NCBI RefSeq assembly: GCF_029269745.1 | Contig: NZ_JARJHT010000002.1 | Coordinates: 682,001 to 746,000 of the forward strand | Reading direction: 5' to 3' | DNA from: Polluticoccus soli | GTDB taxonomy: Bacteria; Bacteroidota; Bacteroidia; Chitinophagales; Chitinophagaceae | DNA: 64,000 nt | Shown here: positions 40,881-51,071 of the stretch, one piece after another | Layout of the letters: every line of letters starts with the position of its first letter | Numbering within the stretch: the stretch's first letter is position 1 | The notes under the pieces: model-generated | Told to the model about the DNA's origin: nothing | The model's database searches: none | What the model saw: only the letters and a program-made list of their open reading frames with translations | Program-made: the position numbers and the translations under genes

Positions 40881-41549
40881 ATGACCTGGAAAAATTATTT
40901 CAGCACTTCCATCGGCAAGAAATTACAAATGGGCTTTAGCGGCCTGTTTCTTATCCTCTTCCTTATTGTGCACTGTTATATCAATGCACAGATCTTCTGG
41001 AATGACGGTGGAGAAAAGTTCGACGAAGCCGCCCATTTCATGGGAACTAACTTTATTATCCGTACCATCGAGATCGGCCTTGTATTCTTCTTGTTGCTAC
41101 ACATCATTCAAGGATTGATGCTGTGGGCTAAGAACAAATCGCGCCGTACCAGCCGCTATGCGGTGAGTGCAGGAGGTGCAACGAGCAGCTGGTATAGCCG
41201 TTCTATGGGCTTGCTAGGTACGCTCATCCTGATATTCCTGGTGATCCACACGTCAAAATTCTGGATACCTAACCGCGTATCTCAAACCGTTGGTAACGGT
41301 GAACTTCCTCTTTATGATATGATGAGGGAAGAGTTCCAAAATATAGGAGTGGTAGTGATCTACGTGCTGGGCTGCATATCGCTGGCATGGCACCTGGTAC
41401 ATGGCTTCTACAGCTCTTTCCAAACGCTGGGCCTGACCACAAATAAATACAAAGCTATCATTAAAGGTATTGGTGTGGCATTCTCTATCATAGTGCCGCT
41501 GGTATTTGCCTTGATGCCTATTGCCTTCTACCTGCACTGGATTGAATAA
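40881..41549 (+). CDS. sdhC: Succinate dehydrogenase/fumarate reductase cytochrome b subunit
   Basis: A 222-residue membrane anchor with five helices, binding two heme b groups, as in the Bacillus/Wolinella type. Candidate heme-ligand histidines are in helix one ([12 protein letters not shown]), two ([11 protein letters not shown]), three (LVIHTSKFW) and four ([17 protein letters not shown]). The single fused anchor plus SdhA and SdhB forms the complete complex II. The start at 40881 is set by the promoter. It is the first gene of the sdhCAB operon. Confidence 0.95.
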   Translation: MTWKNYFSTSIGKKLQMGFSGLFLILFLIVHCYINAQIFWNDGGEKFDEAAHFMGTNFIIRTIEIGLVFFLLLHIIQGLMLWAKNKSRRTSRYAVSAGGATSSWYSRSMGLLGTLILIFLVIHTSKFWIPNRVSQTVGNGELPLYDMMREEFQNIGVVVIYVLGCISLAWHLVHGFYSSFQTLGLTTNKYKAIIKGIGVAFSIIVPLVFALMPIAFYLHWIE

Positions 41550-41584
41550 CTCATTTAAGCACTAACTTTTTTCGATCTCCGAAT

Positions 41585-43561
41585 ATGACACTTAATTCGA
41601 AAATTCCTAACGGTTCTATCGACTCGAAATGGAAAACATATAAGTCGACCTGTAAGCTGGTGAACCCCGCCAACAAGCGCCAGCTGGAAGTGATCGTTAT
41701 CGGTACCGGCCTTGCCGGTGCTTCTGCTGCAGCTTCACTTGGTGAGCTGGGCTATAAAGTAAAGACCTTCTGCTTCCAGGATAGTCCGCGCCGTGCGCAC
41801 TCTATCGCTGCGCAGGGTGGTATCAATGCCGCTAAAAACTACCAGAACGATGGTGACAGCACTTACCGCCTGTTTTACGATACCGTAAAAGGGGGTGACT
41901 ACCGCGCCCGCGAAGGCAACGTTTATCGCCTGGCTGAGGTTAGTGCCAATATCATCGATCAGTGCGTGGCGCAAGGTGTTCCCTTTGCCCGCGAATATGG
42001 CGGACTGCTGAGCAACCGTTCTTTCGGTGGTACGCAGGTACAACGTACATTCTACGCTGCAGGCCAGACAGGTCAGCAGCTGCTGATAGGTGCTTACCAG
42101 GCGTTGGAACGCCAGGTGGCACTCGGTAATGTTACCCAATATTCTCGCCACGAGATGCTGGAAGTCGTAATGATAGACGGCAAAGCACGTGGTATTATCG
42201 TTCGCAACCTGGTAACAGGTGAGCTGGAACGCCACTTTGGCCATGCTGTACTGCTGTGTAGCGGTGGTTATGGTAATGTGTTCTATCTTTCTACAAACGC
42301 GATGGGCAGCAACGTAACAGCTGCATGGAAAGCACATAAGAGCGGTGCTTACTTCGGTAACCCATGCTTTACGCAGATCCACCCGACGTGTATCCCTGTA
42401 AGTGGCGACCATCAGTCGAAACTGACGCTGATGTCAGAATCTCTGCGTAACGATGGTCGTATCTGGGTACCTAAAAAACAAGGTGACAACCGCAAAGCCA
42501 ACGAAATACCAGAAGAAGAACGCGATTACTACCTGGAGCGCAGGTATCCTGCCTTCGGTAACCTGGTACCGCGTGATGTGGCCAGCCGTGCCGCCAAAGA
42601 GCGCTGCGATGCTGGTTATGGTGTAGGCGCCTCTAAACAAGCTGTTTACCTGGATTATGCTTCAGCTATCCAGCGTTATGGCAAGATCGAAGCTAACAAG
42701 CAAGGTCTTGGCAACGCCGATGCTGATACTATTACCAAACTTGGTAAAGAAGTAGTGAAAGAGAAGTATGGTAACCTGTTCGAGATGTATGAAAAGATCA
42801 CAGGTGAGAACCCTTACGAAGTGCCAATGCGTATTTACCCGGCTGTGCACTACACGATGGGCGGCCTGTGGGTAGACTACGAACTGATGACTACAGTACC
42901 TGGTCTGTATGCACTTGGTGAAGCTAACTTCAGCGATCACGGTGCTAACCGCCTCGGTGCCTCTGCGCTGATGCAAGGTCTGGCTGATGGTTACTTCGTT
43001 ATACCTTATACACTGGGCAACTACCTGGCCGACGATATCCGCACCAAATCAATACCGACTGATCACCCTGCATTCGTAGAAGCTGAGAAATCTGTAAATG
43101 ATAGGATACAGCGCCTGATGAACATCAAAGGCACAGAAAGCGTTGAAAGCTTCCACAAACGGCTGGGTAAGATCATGTGGGACAAATGCGGCATGGCGCG
43201 TAACGAGCAAGGTCTGAAACAAGCTATTGAAGAGATCAAAGCGTTGCGTAAAGAATTCTGGAGCAACGTACGTATACCGGGCGAGATCAACGAGTTCAAC
43301 CCTGAACTGGATAAAGCAGGCCGAGTAGCTGATTTCCTGGAACTGGGCGAGCTGATGTGTATGGACGCCCTGCACCGTAGCGAAAGCTGTGGCGGTCACT
43401 TCCGTGAAGAGTCTCAGACAGAAGACGGTGAAGCAATGCGTAACGACGAGAAGTTCACTTACGTAGCTGCATGGGAATACAAAGCAGACAGCCAGTTTGA
43501 ACTGCATAAAGAAGACCTGAACTATGAAATAGTTCACCCAACTCAACGTTCTTATAAATAA
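41585..43561 (+). CDS. sdhA: Succinate dehydrogenase/fumarate reductase flavoprotein subunit
   Basis: A 658-residue flavoprotein that oxidises succinate or reduces fumarate. The dinucleotide-binding motif [19 protein letters not shown] is at the N-terminus; the covalent-FAD histidine is in [16 protein letters not shown]; the active-site region has HPTCIP and the later [16 protein letters not shown] with the catalytic arginine; the C-terminal end GGHFREES is conserved. Length is typical of the Bacteroidota type. It lies between sdhC and sdhB. Whether it works mainly as dehydrogenase or reductase cannot be told from sequence. Confidence 0.97.
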   Translation: MTLNSKIPNGSIDSKWKTYKSTCKLVNPANKRQLEVIVIGTGLAGASAAASLGELGYKVKTFCFQDSPRRAHSIAAQGGINAAKNYQNDGDSTYRLFYDTVKGGDYRAREGNVYRLAEVSANIIDQCVAQGVPFAREYGGLLSNRSFGGTQVQRTFYAAGQTGQQLLIGAYQALERQVALGNVTQYSRHEMLEVVMIDGKARGIIVRNLVTGELERHFGHAVLLCSGGYGNVFYLSTNAMGSNVTAAWKAHKSGAYFGNPCFTQIHPTCIPVSGDHQSKLTLMSESLRNDGRIWVPKKQGDNRKANEIPEEERDYYLERRYPAFGNLVPRDVASRAAKERCDAGYGVGASKQAVYLDYASAIQRYGKIEANKQGLGNADADTITKLGKEVVKEKYGNLFEMYEKITGENPYEVPMRIYPAVHYTMGGLWVDYELMTTVPGLYALGEANFSDHGANRLGASALMQGLADGYFVIPYTLGNYLADDIRTKSIPTDHPAFVEAEKSVNDRIQRLMNIKGTESVESFHKRLGKIMWDKCGMARNEQGLKQAIEEIKALRKEFWSNVRIPGEINEFNPELDKAGRVADFLELGELMCMDALHRSESCGGHFREESQTEDGEAMRNDEKFTYVAAWEYKADSQFELHKEDLNYEIVHPTQRSYK

Positions 43562-43585
43562 TCAATCAGAAATTAGAATTCCTTT

Positions 43586-44362
43586 ATGGAACACTACCAT
43601 ATGAATCTCACCTTAAAGGTGTGGAAGCAAAAAAACAACAAGGACAAAGGACGTTTTGAAACCTACCAGGTAAAAAACATTTCTTCTGAAATGTCTTTCC
43701 TGGAGATGTTCGACGTGCTGAACGAGCAGCTGATAGCTGAAAATAAGGAGCCGATCGCTTTTGATCACGATTGCCGTGAAGGTATCTGCGGTATGTGCAG
43801 CATGTACATCAACGGTCGTGCACATGGCCCATGGCACCATACCACAACTTGCCAGTTGCACATGCGCGAGTACAAAGATGGTGATACCATCGTTGTTGAG
43901 CCATGGAGAGCTAATGCCTTCCCGGTTATCAAAGACCTGGTGGTAGATCGTCAGTCGTTCGATCGCATCATACAAGCTGGTGGTTACATTTCTGTAAACA
44001 CAGGTAATGCTGTTGACGCAAACGCTCTTCCAATCGATAAGCACGTGGCTGATGAGGCCTTTGCTTCTGCGGCTTGTATCGGTTGTGGTGCCTGCGTTGC
44101 GGCTTGTCCTAACGCATCAGCTATGCTGTTCGTTTCTGCCAAAGTATCTCACCTGAATATGCTGCCACAGGGCGAACCTGAAAGCCAGATCCGTGCGGTG
44201 AACATGATACAGCAGATGGATAAAGAAGGTTTTGGCAGCTGTACCAACATTGGTGCTTGTGAAGCTGAATGTCCTAAAGGCATTTCGCTTGAAAATATCG
44301 CCCGCCTCAACAGGGAATATATGGGTGCTGTATTCGCCGGTGGATCGCAAAACGCTGTATAA
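43586..44362 (+). CDS. sdhB: Succinate dehydrogenase/fumarate reductase iron-sulfur subunit
   Basis: A 258-residue protein carrying three iron-sulfur clusters: the 2Fe-2S site [20 protein letters not shown] with later TTTCQLH, the 4Fe-4S site [17 protein letters not shown], and the 3Fe-4S or further cluster site [16 protein letters not shown]. All cysteine ligands are present. It transfers electrons from the flavin to the quinone site at SdhC. Last gene of the operon, followed by a GAAA-loop terminator. Confidence 0.97.
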   Translation: MEHYHMNLTLKVWKQKNNKDKGRFETYQVKNISSEMSFLEMFDVLNEQLIAENKEPIAFDHDCREGICGMCSMYINGRAHGPWHHTTTCQLHMREYKDGDTIVVEPWRANAFPVIKDLVVDRQSFDRIIQAGGYISVNTGNAVDANALPIDKHVADEAFASAACIGCGACVAACPNASAMLFVSAKVSHLNMLPQGEPESQIRAVNMIQQMDKEGFGSCTNIGACEAECPKGISLENIARLNREYMGAVFAGGSQNAV

Positions 44363-44383
44363 TTGAAACTTAATATTTTTACA

Positions 44384-44405
44384 GGCTGCCGAAAGGCAGC
44401 CTTTT
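44384..44405 (+). terminator. Terminator after sdhB
   Basis: GGCTGCC / GGCAGCC stem with a GAAA tetraloop followed by TTTTC, just upstream of the Lnb-like gene. Confidence 0.85.
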
Positions 44406-44419
44406 CTTATTTTGGCCTT

Positions 44420-45565
44420 ATGTATAAAAAACTCGTTCTCCTTTGTCTTTTGTTCTCATGGATATCAGTAAGCGCGCAGACTGATAGCAGTCGGCTACGT
44501 ATCAGCTTGCTGACCTGCGGAACAGGTCCTGAAGTATGGGAAACATTTGGACACACAGCGTTAAGAGTTACAGACAGCAGCGTGGGAACAGACATGGTGT
44601 ACAACTATGGTACGTTCGCGTTTGATGATGACTTTGCTTTGCAATTCATGAGAGGCAAGTTGCTGTATTATTTGTCATTCTATCCTTACGAGGCGTTTCT
44701 GCACGAGTATGCCAGTGCGCAGAGAAGCGTTGAAGAGCAGGTGCTACTATTGAATGGCCGACAGAAGCAACAACTGTATGAATTTCTACAACACAACGCG
44801 CAATCCGAAAACAGGAGCTACAAATACGATTTCTTTTACGACAACTGCGCAACGCGTATACGCGATGCATTTCCGCGCACGTTGGGTAAAGGATTTGAGT
44901 TTGGTAAAACGGCGGCAGCTACCAACAGGCTGACCTTCCGCAACATCATCAACCAATACTACTACTATAAGCATTGGGAGCGTTTCGGTATCAATATTTT
45001 ATTGGGCAGCAAGATCGATAAAGTGATGACGAATGAAGACATCATGTTCCTGCCGGATTTTTTGAGCGATGGAATTGTAGGTGCACGTTTGAATGGGGAA
45101 AGAATATCCACAGACAGGGAGCTGATCATTCCAGGGTCGGTAAAACAACCTACGGGTGTAAACTGGCCGATGGTAACTTTTCTAATTATTGGCGTGATAA
45201 CCATCCTTGGACTTACCGTAAAAAGCCTGAAACCGCTTGGAAATGTCATGAGCTTTTTGTTGTTGTTCATCACAGGGCTTTTGGGTGTATTAATGATGGT
45301 AATGTGGTTGGGAACTGATCACCAGGGATGCAGCAACAACACGAACCTACTATGGGCGCTGCCAACAAATCTGATACTCGCTTTTGCAACCAAACGTAAT
45401 AAAGGTAAGTACGCGATCATCGCCATTGTATTGATGGTGCTTGCACTGCTGCTACATTTACTGCGTGTACAGGAATTGCCACTGCTTCAGTTATGGCCTC
45501 TGTTGCTGACACTTATGTTTATCTATGGCACGATTTATAGACGGAATAAGTTGAAATCCTCGTGA
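44420..45565 (+). CDS. Lnb-like (DUF4105) membrane protein, possible lipoprotein N-acyltransferase
   Basis: A 381-residue protein with a signal peptide or first helix (YKKLVLLCLLFSWISVSAQ), a periplasmic N-domain of the DUF4105/Lnb type (LTCGTGPEVWETFGHTALRV, then YNYGTFAFDDD and FFYDNCATRIRDAFP with the cysteine), and four to five C-terminal membrane helices. In Bacteroides a member of this family (Lnb) was assigned as a lipoprotein N-acyltransferase; the conserved EVWETFGHT and DNCATRIRD motifs fit, so this activity is likely but by homology only. An upstream codon at 44363 lies in the terminator region, so 44420 is the start. Confidence 0.85.
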   Translation: MYKKLVLLCLLFSWISVSAQTDSSRLRISLLTCGTGPEVWETFGHTALRVTDSSVGTDMVYNYGTFAFDDDFALQFMRGKLLYYLSFYPYEAFLHEYASAQRSVEEQVLLLNGRQKQQLYEFLQHNAQSENRSYKYDFFYDNCATRIRDAFPRTLGKGFEFGKTAAATNRLTFRNIINQYYYYKHWERFGINILLGSKIDKVMTNEDIMFLPDFLSDGIVGARLNGERISTDRELIIPGSVKQPTGVNWPMVTFLIIGVITILGLTVKSLKPLGNVMSFLLLFITGLLGVLMMVMWLGTDHQGCSNNTNLLWALPTNLILAFATKRNKGKYAIIAIVLMVLALLLHLLRVQELPLLQLWPLLLTLMFIYGTIYRRNKLKSS

Positions 45566-46380
45566 TGGAACAGAAACTGCGTATCACCGCCCAAAATTTC
45601 CCTCAGCTATCCTATCTAAAGACCGGAAGCGGTCCCGTAGTGATACTGTTGCATGGATTTCCGGAGAGTGGTGATCTGTGGCGCGACGTGTGGCCATCCT
45701 TGTCCAATCAATTTACTGTTATTGTACCCGATCTGCCCGGCAGCGGCGAAAGCAGCTTTCAAGGGGAGACCGTATCAATTGAGCAGCTAGCAGGGAGTGT
45801 AAAACTGATAGCTGATAATGAAGGCGTTCGCGAGGCCATCATTGCCGGTCATTCAATGGGAGGTTATGTGGCTCTGGCTTTTGCCGAGCTCTATGGACAC
45901 ATGTTGCGTGGCCTGGCGCTGGTGCACTCAACTGCAGCCGCAGACACTGACGAAAAGAAGGACACTCGTAAGAAGTCTATCGAACTAATTAATAAGGGTG
46001 GTAAAGAGGCGTTTATCCGCCAAATGATACCCGCCTTATTTTCAACAGCATTTAAAGATAATAAAGAGGCGCTGGACAGGGAAATAGTGAAGGGATTGAA
46101 GCTGGAAGCTAAAAGCATGGTGGCTTTTTACAATGCCATGATAAACAGACCTGAAAGAATCGCTACTTTGAATGGTGCTGCGTACCCGGTGCAGTGGATT
46201 TTTGGAAAAGAAGATTCTGTGATACCACCCTCGAAGGTGATGCAACAAAGTACGCTGGCCGACGTTAATTTTATATCGATATACCCCGGCAGCGCTCACA
46301 TGAGCATGTTAGAGTGCCCTGAGAAACTTGCCGACGACCTGGCCGAATTTGGACGCTACTGTTATAAGTTAACCCAATAG
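45565..46380 (+). CDS. Alpha/beta hydrolase
   Basis: A 271-residue hydrolase with LLHGFPESGDLWRDV, nucleophile elbow IIAGHSMGGYVAL, acid segment FGKEDSVIPPS and histidine GSAHMSMLE. Substrate unknown. Its ATG shares one base with the stop codon of the Lnb-like gene, so they are coupled, suggesting a joint lipid- or envelope-related role, which is inference. The next gene starts 7 bases later. Confidence 0.92.
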   Translation: MEQKLRITAQNFPQLSYLKTGSGPVVILLHGFPESGDLWRDVWPSLSNQFTVIVPDLPGSGESSFQGETVSIEQLAGSVKLIADNEGVREAIIAGHSMGGYVALAFAELYGHMLRGLALVHSTAAADTDEKKDTRKKSIELINKGGKEAFIRQMIPALFSTAFKDNKEALDREIVKGLKLEAKSMVAFYNAMINRPERIATLNGAAYPVQWIFGKEDSVIPPSKVMQQSTLADVNFISIYPGSAHMSMLECPEKLADDLAEFGRYCYKLTQ

Positions 46381-46386
46381 CAGAAC

Positions 46387-48288
46387 ATGAGACCGCAAAG
46401 CCTGATATTGTGCATATTGCTGATATTACCGGCAGTTTTCCGGGTTCAGGCTTCTCATATCGTTGGCGGAGAGGTATACTACCGTTGCACCAATGGTGGC
46501 ACTTACCAGATACAACTTATTATTTACCAGGATTGTTTTGAGGGTGAACAAACTGCCATACGGCAAGACACTCCGGCGTTCATTGGTGTTTTTAACCTCG
46601 CAAACGGCACAGGAAGTGTAGGCGAGGTTGATGCTGCGTCCAGTATCGCAGTTCCCGCAAACTTTCAGAATGAATGTGTCAATAATCCACCCACTACCTG
46701 CCTGAATAAAGTGACGTTCAATTTTGAAATGACGTTGCAACCTAACGTTCCTTACCGTGTTGTATATATGCGATGCTGCCGCAATGCCAGCATTCAGAAT
46801 ATCAGTCAACCCGGCACAACAGGAGCCACCTACTTTTGCGACATTCCACCGCTAAATGTTGCCGCCTGCAACAGCAGTGCGGTTTTCAAAAATTTCCCAC
46901 CACAGATCATCTGTGTTAACAATCCATTGCGTTACGACCACTCGGCTACAGATCCGGACGGTGATTCGCTTAGTTATGAGTTTTGCGAGGCCTACCAGGG
47001 TGGTGAAGCCAGCATCAATGACCCTAAACCCAAAAATCTGAAACCCAACCTTCCTCCGCCGGTAGTCTATATCAGTCCATATTCTGCCGCCAGGCCAATT
47101 CTCGGAAGCCCGGCATTACAGATAAATCCTGTAACAGGCATGATATCCGGCACTCCTAACCTTATGGGCCGCTATGTGGTAGCAGTATGTTGTCATGAAT
47201 GGCGAAATGGTGTGAAGATCAATACTACCCGGAGAGAGTTCCAGTTTAATGTAACCAATTGCTCAAAAGCAGTAGTTGCCAATATCCCGCAGTTCTCTGA
47301 TGAATTCAATACTTATATAGTAGAGTGCAATAGTCATACTGTACGATTTATGAACAACAGTACCGGCGGTTTCAGGTACAAATGGGAGTTTGGGGTGCCA
47401 GGGGCTACTTCTGATGAATTTGAACCTACGTTCGAATATCCGGATACTGGTACTTATGTTGTAAGGCTTACGGTTAACGAGGGTAGCACGTGCCCGGATA
47501 CGATCAGCCGGTTCGTGAAGATATATCCCGACTACCGTGCAGATTTTGAAGTTGCAGAGCCATTATGCCCCAACGCCCCCGCCCAGTTTTTCGATCGGTC
47601 TTTTGCGACACATCCACCAGTAGTAGGATGGTTCTGGCAATTTGGAAACGGCAACACTTCATCTCTTCAGAATCCAGTGACTGTATATCCGACAGGAGGC
47701 AGTTATTCGGTCACCCTGACATCGGAAAGCGTAAAAGGTTGCCGGGATACCGTAACAAAGTCCGTATCGATAGAAGATTTTAAGCCGTTTGCAGGAAATG
47801 ACACATTTATAGTACGGGGAGAGTTTGTCGATTTTAATGCTACAGGCGGCTCCAGTTATTTATGGACTCCTGCCGATGGTCTGAATTCAGCCACCATTTC
47901 AAACCCTCGTGGTTTCTTCCCCGACACCGGTACATTCAGCTATAACGTTCGCATAACCAGCGCAGGCGGCTGCGAAGGCAATGACTCGATCAATGTGAAT
48001 GTTGTTCCGGAACCCTATTTGTTCGTGCCTTCGGCATTTACACCAAACAAAGATGGATTAAATGATATACTTCGCCCGCTGGGAGCAGGTTACAAGAACA
48101 TCAGGTTCTTTCGTATCTTTAACAGGTGGGGGCAGTTGGTGTTTGATACCAATCAGTTCGACGACGGCTGGGATGGAACATATAACGGCAACAAGGCCGA
48201 AATGGGCGTTTATTTTTGGGTACTGGGCGTAACTGACCGATTTGGACAGGAGCAACAGGTAAAAGGCGATGTTGCCCTTATCAGGTAA
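46387..48288 (+). CDS. T9SS type B cargo protein with PKD domain (first tandem copy)
   Basis: A 633-residue secreted protein. After the signal peptide, a cysteine-rich N-terminal domain starts SHIVGGEVYYRC and contains two vicinal cysteine pairs (MRCCRNAS, AVCCHEWRNG). Two PKD-like domains follow (about residues 320-400 and 410-480; FGVPGATSDEFEP, WQFGNGNTSS), then a gliding-motility-type C-terminal domain of about 85 residues starting YLFVPSAFTPNKDGLNDI and ending QVKGDVALIR, the CHU_C/type B sorting signal. The next gene is a close paralogue. Function is unknown; possible adhesin. Confidence 0.92.
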   Translation: MRPQSLILCILLILPAVFRVQASHIVGGEVYYRCTNGGTYQIQLIIYQDCFEGEQTAIRQDTPAFIGVFNLANGTGSVGEVDAASSIAVPANFQNECVNNPPTTCLNKVTFNFEMTLQPNVPYRVVYMRCCRNASIQNISQPGTTGATYFCDIPPLNVAACNSSAVFKNFPPQIICVNNPLRYDHSATDPDGDSLSYEFCEAYQGGEASINDPKPKNLKPNLPPPVVYISPYSAARPILGSPALQINPVTGMISGTPNLMGRYVVAVCCHEWRNGVKINTTRREFQFNVTNCSKAVVANIPQFSDEFNTYIVECNSHTVRFMNNSTGGFRYKWEFGVPGATSDEFEPTFEYPDTGTYVVRLTVNEGSTCPDTISRFVKIYPDYRADFEVAEPLCPNAPAQFFDRSFATHPPVVGWFWQFGNGNTSSLQNPVTVYPTGGSYSVTLTSESVKGCRDTVTKSVSIEDFKPFAGNDTFIVRGEFVDFNATGGSSYLWTPADGLNSATISNPRGFFPDTGTFSYNVRITSAGGCEGNDSINVNVVPEPYLFVPSAFTPNKDGLNDILRPLGAGYKNIRFFRIFNRWGQLVFDTNQFDDGWDGTYNGNKAEMGVYFWVLGVTDRFGQEQQVKGDVALIR

Positions 48289-48334
48289 CAGCAGAAGATT
48301 GAATTTGAAACTGAAAACACATTATACCGTTTTT

Positions 48335-50242
48335 ATGACGCATCGGTTCATCATGTCATTGATGAGCTTGGGCTTGTTTTTGCTATTAGGAATTGAAGCC
48401 AGGGCCTCGCATATAGTAGGAGGAGAGATCTATTACCGGTGCCTCGGCGGCTCTACCTATAGAATTGAATTAAGCATTTACCAGGATTGCCTTGAGGGGA
48501 ACGATTCTGCAATAGCGCAGGATGTGCCGGCTTATATTGGCGTCTACAACTTATCTAACGGCGCGGGGTCAACAAAGCCTGTTTCCGCAGCGGCAACCAT
48601 GAACGTGCCCGCCAATTTTCAAAACGAATGTATCAACAATTCACCGCTCACCTGCCTGAGAAAAGTGACCTTTATTTTTGATGAAGCGCTTCAGCCTAAC
48701 GTCACCCATAGGATCGTCTACATGCGGTGTTGCCGAAACGAGAGCATACAAAATATCAATAGTCCGGGAGTAACAGGTGCGACGTATTTCGTTGACATCC
48801 CACCTATACAGGACAATTTTTGCAACAGTAGTGCACGTTTTAAGAATTTTCCTCCGCAGATCATTTGCGTGAACAACCCCTTGATCTACGACCATTCCGC
48901 TACAGATCCTGATGGAGATTCTCTGTCTTATGAACTCTGTGCCGCTTTGCAAGGTGGCCTGGCCGATATAAACAACCCAAGACCAATACAACTGACATCA
49001 TTATTGCCCGGGCCTGTTGTATATGTTGCTCCTTACTCGGCTGCCAAACCGATGACCGGTAGCCCTCCGTTGCAGATCAACGCTAAGACAGGGCTAATGA
49101 CCGGAACGCCGAACATTACCGGAAGACATGTGGTGACAGTTTGCTGCCATGAATGGCGAAATGGAGTGAAGATCAATACTGTAAAGCGCGACTTCCAGTT
49201 TAACGTTACCAACTGTTCTCGCGCAGTGGTAGCCGATATACCACAGTTTTCAGATGAACCCAATACATACATAGTAAAATGTGACGGCTATAAAGTAAAA
49301 TTTGTGAACAAAAGCACCGGCGGCTTCCGCTACAAATGGGAGTTTGGAGTGCCGGGAGCCACATCAACAGAGTTTGAACCTGAATTTACTTATCCTGACA
49401 CAGGAGTGTACATCGTAAAACTTACGGTGAACGAAGGCAGCACTTGTCCCGACACTATCAGCCGTGAAGTAAAGATCTTCCCATATTTCACTACTGACTT
49501 TAGTATTTCAGGCCTGCCGTGTCCCAACAGCCCGATGCAGTTCACCGATCTTTCTGTAACCGACTATCCCCCTGTAACAAAATGGGCCTGGAGTTTTGGC
49601 GATGGTAGTTTTTCGAGCGAAAAAGATCCTTCGCACCCTTATCCAAGTGGCGGCGATTATAAAGTAAAACTTGTATCAGCCAACGGTAAGGGATGTACAG
49701 ACACAGCGATCAAAGACATTTTTGTCGAACACTTTCGGCCTTTCGCCGGCAACGACACCGTTATAGTCAGAGGGGAATATGTTGATTTCAATGCAACAGG
49801 AGGTATTGAATATCTCTGGATGCCGGCTGACGCGCTCAATTCGGCTACTATTCCTAATCCACGTGGTCATTTTCCAGATACCGGTCGTTTTGATTTCGTC
49901 GTGCGTATAAGAAGCGGTGTGGGATGTGAAGGCAATGATTCAATCAACGTATTAGTTGTTGCGCAACCCTATTTATTCCTTCCTAGTGCGTTTTCGCCCA
50001 ATAGAGACGGATTAAACGATTTCCTAAAGCCTTTGGGTGCCGGTTATCGTGACGTACGTTTCTTCCGCATCTTCAACAGGTGGGGGCAGCTGATGTTTAG
50101 CACCAACCGATTTGACGAAGGTTGGGATGGCACCTTTAACGGCTCCGTAGCCGAAATGGGCACCTACTTCTGGGTATTGGGTGTTACCGACAGGTTTGGC
50201 CAGGAACAGATGATCAAAGGCGATGTGACACTCATCCGCTAG
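48335..50242 (+). CDS. T9SS type B cargo protein with PKD domain (second tandem copy)
   Basis: A 635-residue paralogue of the preceding gene, with the same architecture: signal peptide, cysteine-rich N-domain with two vicinal pairs (MRCCRNES, TVCCHEWRNG), PKD units (FGVPGATSTEFEP, WSFGDGSFSS) and the C-terminal domain YLFLPSAFSPNRDGLNDF to MIKGDVTLIR. By eye roughly two thirds of residues are identical. The frame opens earlier, overlapping the first copy, but the ATG at 48335 begins the signal peptide. It ends before a promoter box for the SDR gene. Confidence 0.92.
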   Translation: MTHRFIMSLMSLGLFLLLGIEARASHIVGGEIYYRCLGGSTYRIELSIYQDCLEGNDSAIAQDVPAYIGVYNLSNGAGSTKPVSAAATMNVPANFQNECINNSPLTCLRKVTFIFDEALQPNVTHRIVYMRCCRNESIQNINSPGVTGATYFVDIPPIQDNFCNSSARFKNFPPQIICVNNPLIYDHSATDPDGDSLSYELCAALQGGLADINNPRPIQLTSLLPGPVVYVAPYSAAKPMTGSPPLQINAKTGLMTGTPNITGRHVVTVCCHEWRNGVKINTVKRDFQFNVTNCSRAVVADIPQFSDEPNTYIVKCDGYKVKFVNKSTGGFRYKWEFGVPGATSTEFEPEFTYPDTGVYIVKLTVNEGSTCPDTISREVKIFPYFTTDFSISGLPCPNSPMQFTDLSVTDYPPVTKWAWSFGDGSFSSEKDPSHPYPSGGDYKVKLVSANGKGCTDTAIKDIFVEHFRPFAGNDTVIVRGEYVDFNATGGIEYLWMPADALNSATIPNPRGHFPDTGRFDFVVRIRSGVGCEGNDSINVLVVAQPYLFLPSAFSPNRDGLNDFLKPLGAGYRDVRFFRIFNRWGQLMFSTNRFDEGWDGTFNGSVAEMGTYFWVLGVTDRFGQEQMIKGDVTLIR

Positions 50243-50270
50243 TAATCTTCGCTCGCAAATTCTAAGGGGC

Positions 50271-50278
50271 TATCTTTA
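50271..50278 (+). promoter_or_regulatory. -7-like box overlapping the SDR start region
   Basis: TATCTTTA (seven of eight bases of TAnnTTTG) ends at 50278, exactly where the first possible ATG begins; it supports the ATG at 50287 and a very short leader. Confidence 0.4.
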
Positions 50279-50286
50279 TGCCCGTT

Positions 50287-51069
50287 ATGAGCAAAACTAT
50301 TTTAGTAACTGGAGCAACATCCGGTTTTGGAAAAGCCATTGCAACACTATTCGCACAGCATGGATATAATGTCTGCATTACAGGGCGTCGCAAGGAGCGG
50401 TTGGAACAATTGAAGACTGAACTGGAAAATAATTTCGGTATAGCAGTTACAACGCTGCAGTTTGACATCAGGAACAGGCAGGAAGTAGAAGATGCAATAA
50501 GTCTGCTACAACAAAAAATAGATCGCATAGACATACTGGTAAACAACGCCGGGCTTGCCGCCGGGTTGTCGTCTATTGAAGACGGAGATGTGGACGACTG
50601 GGAAACCATGATAGATACTAACGTAAAAGGTCTTCTGTATATCACCCGCCAGGTTGCCCCCTTGATGAAAGCACAGGGCTCAGGGCATATTGTAAACATT
50701 GGCTCAACGGCAGGCAAACTTGTGTATAAGAATGGTAACGTATATTGCGCAACTAAGTTTGCTGTAGACGCCCTGACACAATCGATGCGCATAGACTTAT
50801 TGCCTTATGGCATCAAGGTTACTGCCATTAATCCAGGAATGGCAGAAACAGAATTCTCGTTGGTGCGATTCAAAGGAGATGAGCAACGTGCAAAGAGTAT
50901 TTACAATGACGTGCAACCATTGACTGCTAATGATATTGCCGGTGTGGTTTATTATTGCGCTACTTTACCACCGCATGTCTGCGTCAACGATCTAACACTC
51001 ACCTGCCTTAACCAAGCCAACGGCATCTACACAGTAAAAGACTCAGAAAAAGCAGCTATTCAAAAATAA
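50287..51069 (+). CDS. Short-chain dehydrogenase/reductase
   Basis: A 260-residue Rossmann-fold oxidoreductase: cofactor motif VTGATSGFGKAIA, NNAGLAAGLSS, catalytic serine in NIGSTAGKL and YxxxK in VYCATKFAVDALTQSM. The arginine in CITGRRKERLE favours NADP(H). Similar to the YdfG-like serine/3-hydroxy acid dehydrogenases. An earlier ATG at 50278 is part of the promoter box, so 50287 is used. The thioesterase gene starts 2 bases after its stop. Confidence 0.92.
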   Translation: MSKTILVTGATSGFGKAIATLFAQHGYNVCITGRRKERLEQLKTELENNFGIAVTTLQFDIRNRQEVEDAISLLQQKIDRIDILVNNAGLAAGLSSIEDGDVDDWETMIDTNVKGLLYITRQVAPLMKAQGSGHIVNIGSTAGKLVYKNGNVYCATKFAVDALTQSMRIDLLPYGIKVTAINPGMAETEFSLVRFKGDEQRAKSIYNDVQPLTANDIAGVVYYCATLPPHVCVNDLTLTCLNQANGIYTVKDSEKAAIQK

Positions 51070-51071
51070 CC

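Noticed and set aside
41735-42412. 225-codon open frame opposite sdhA
   Set aside because: Fully antisense to a certain gene; no support.
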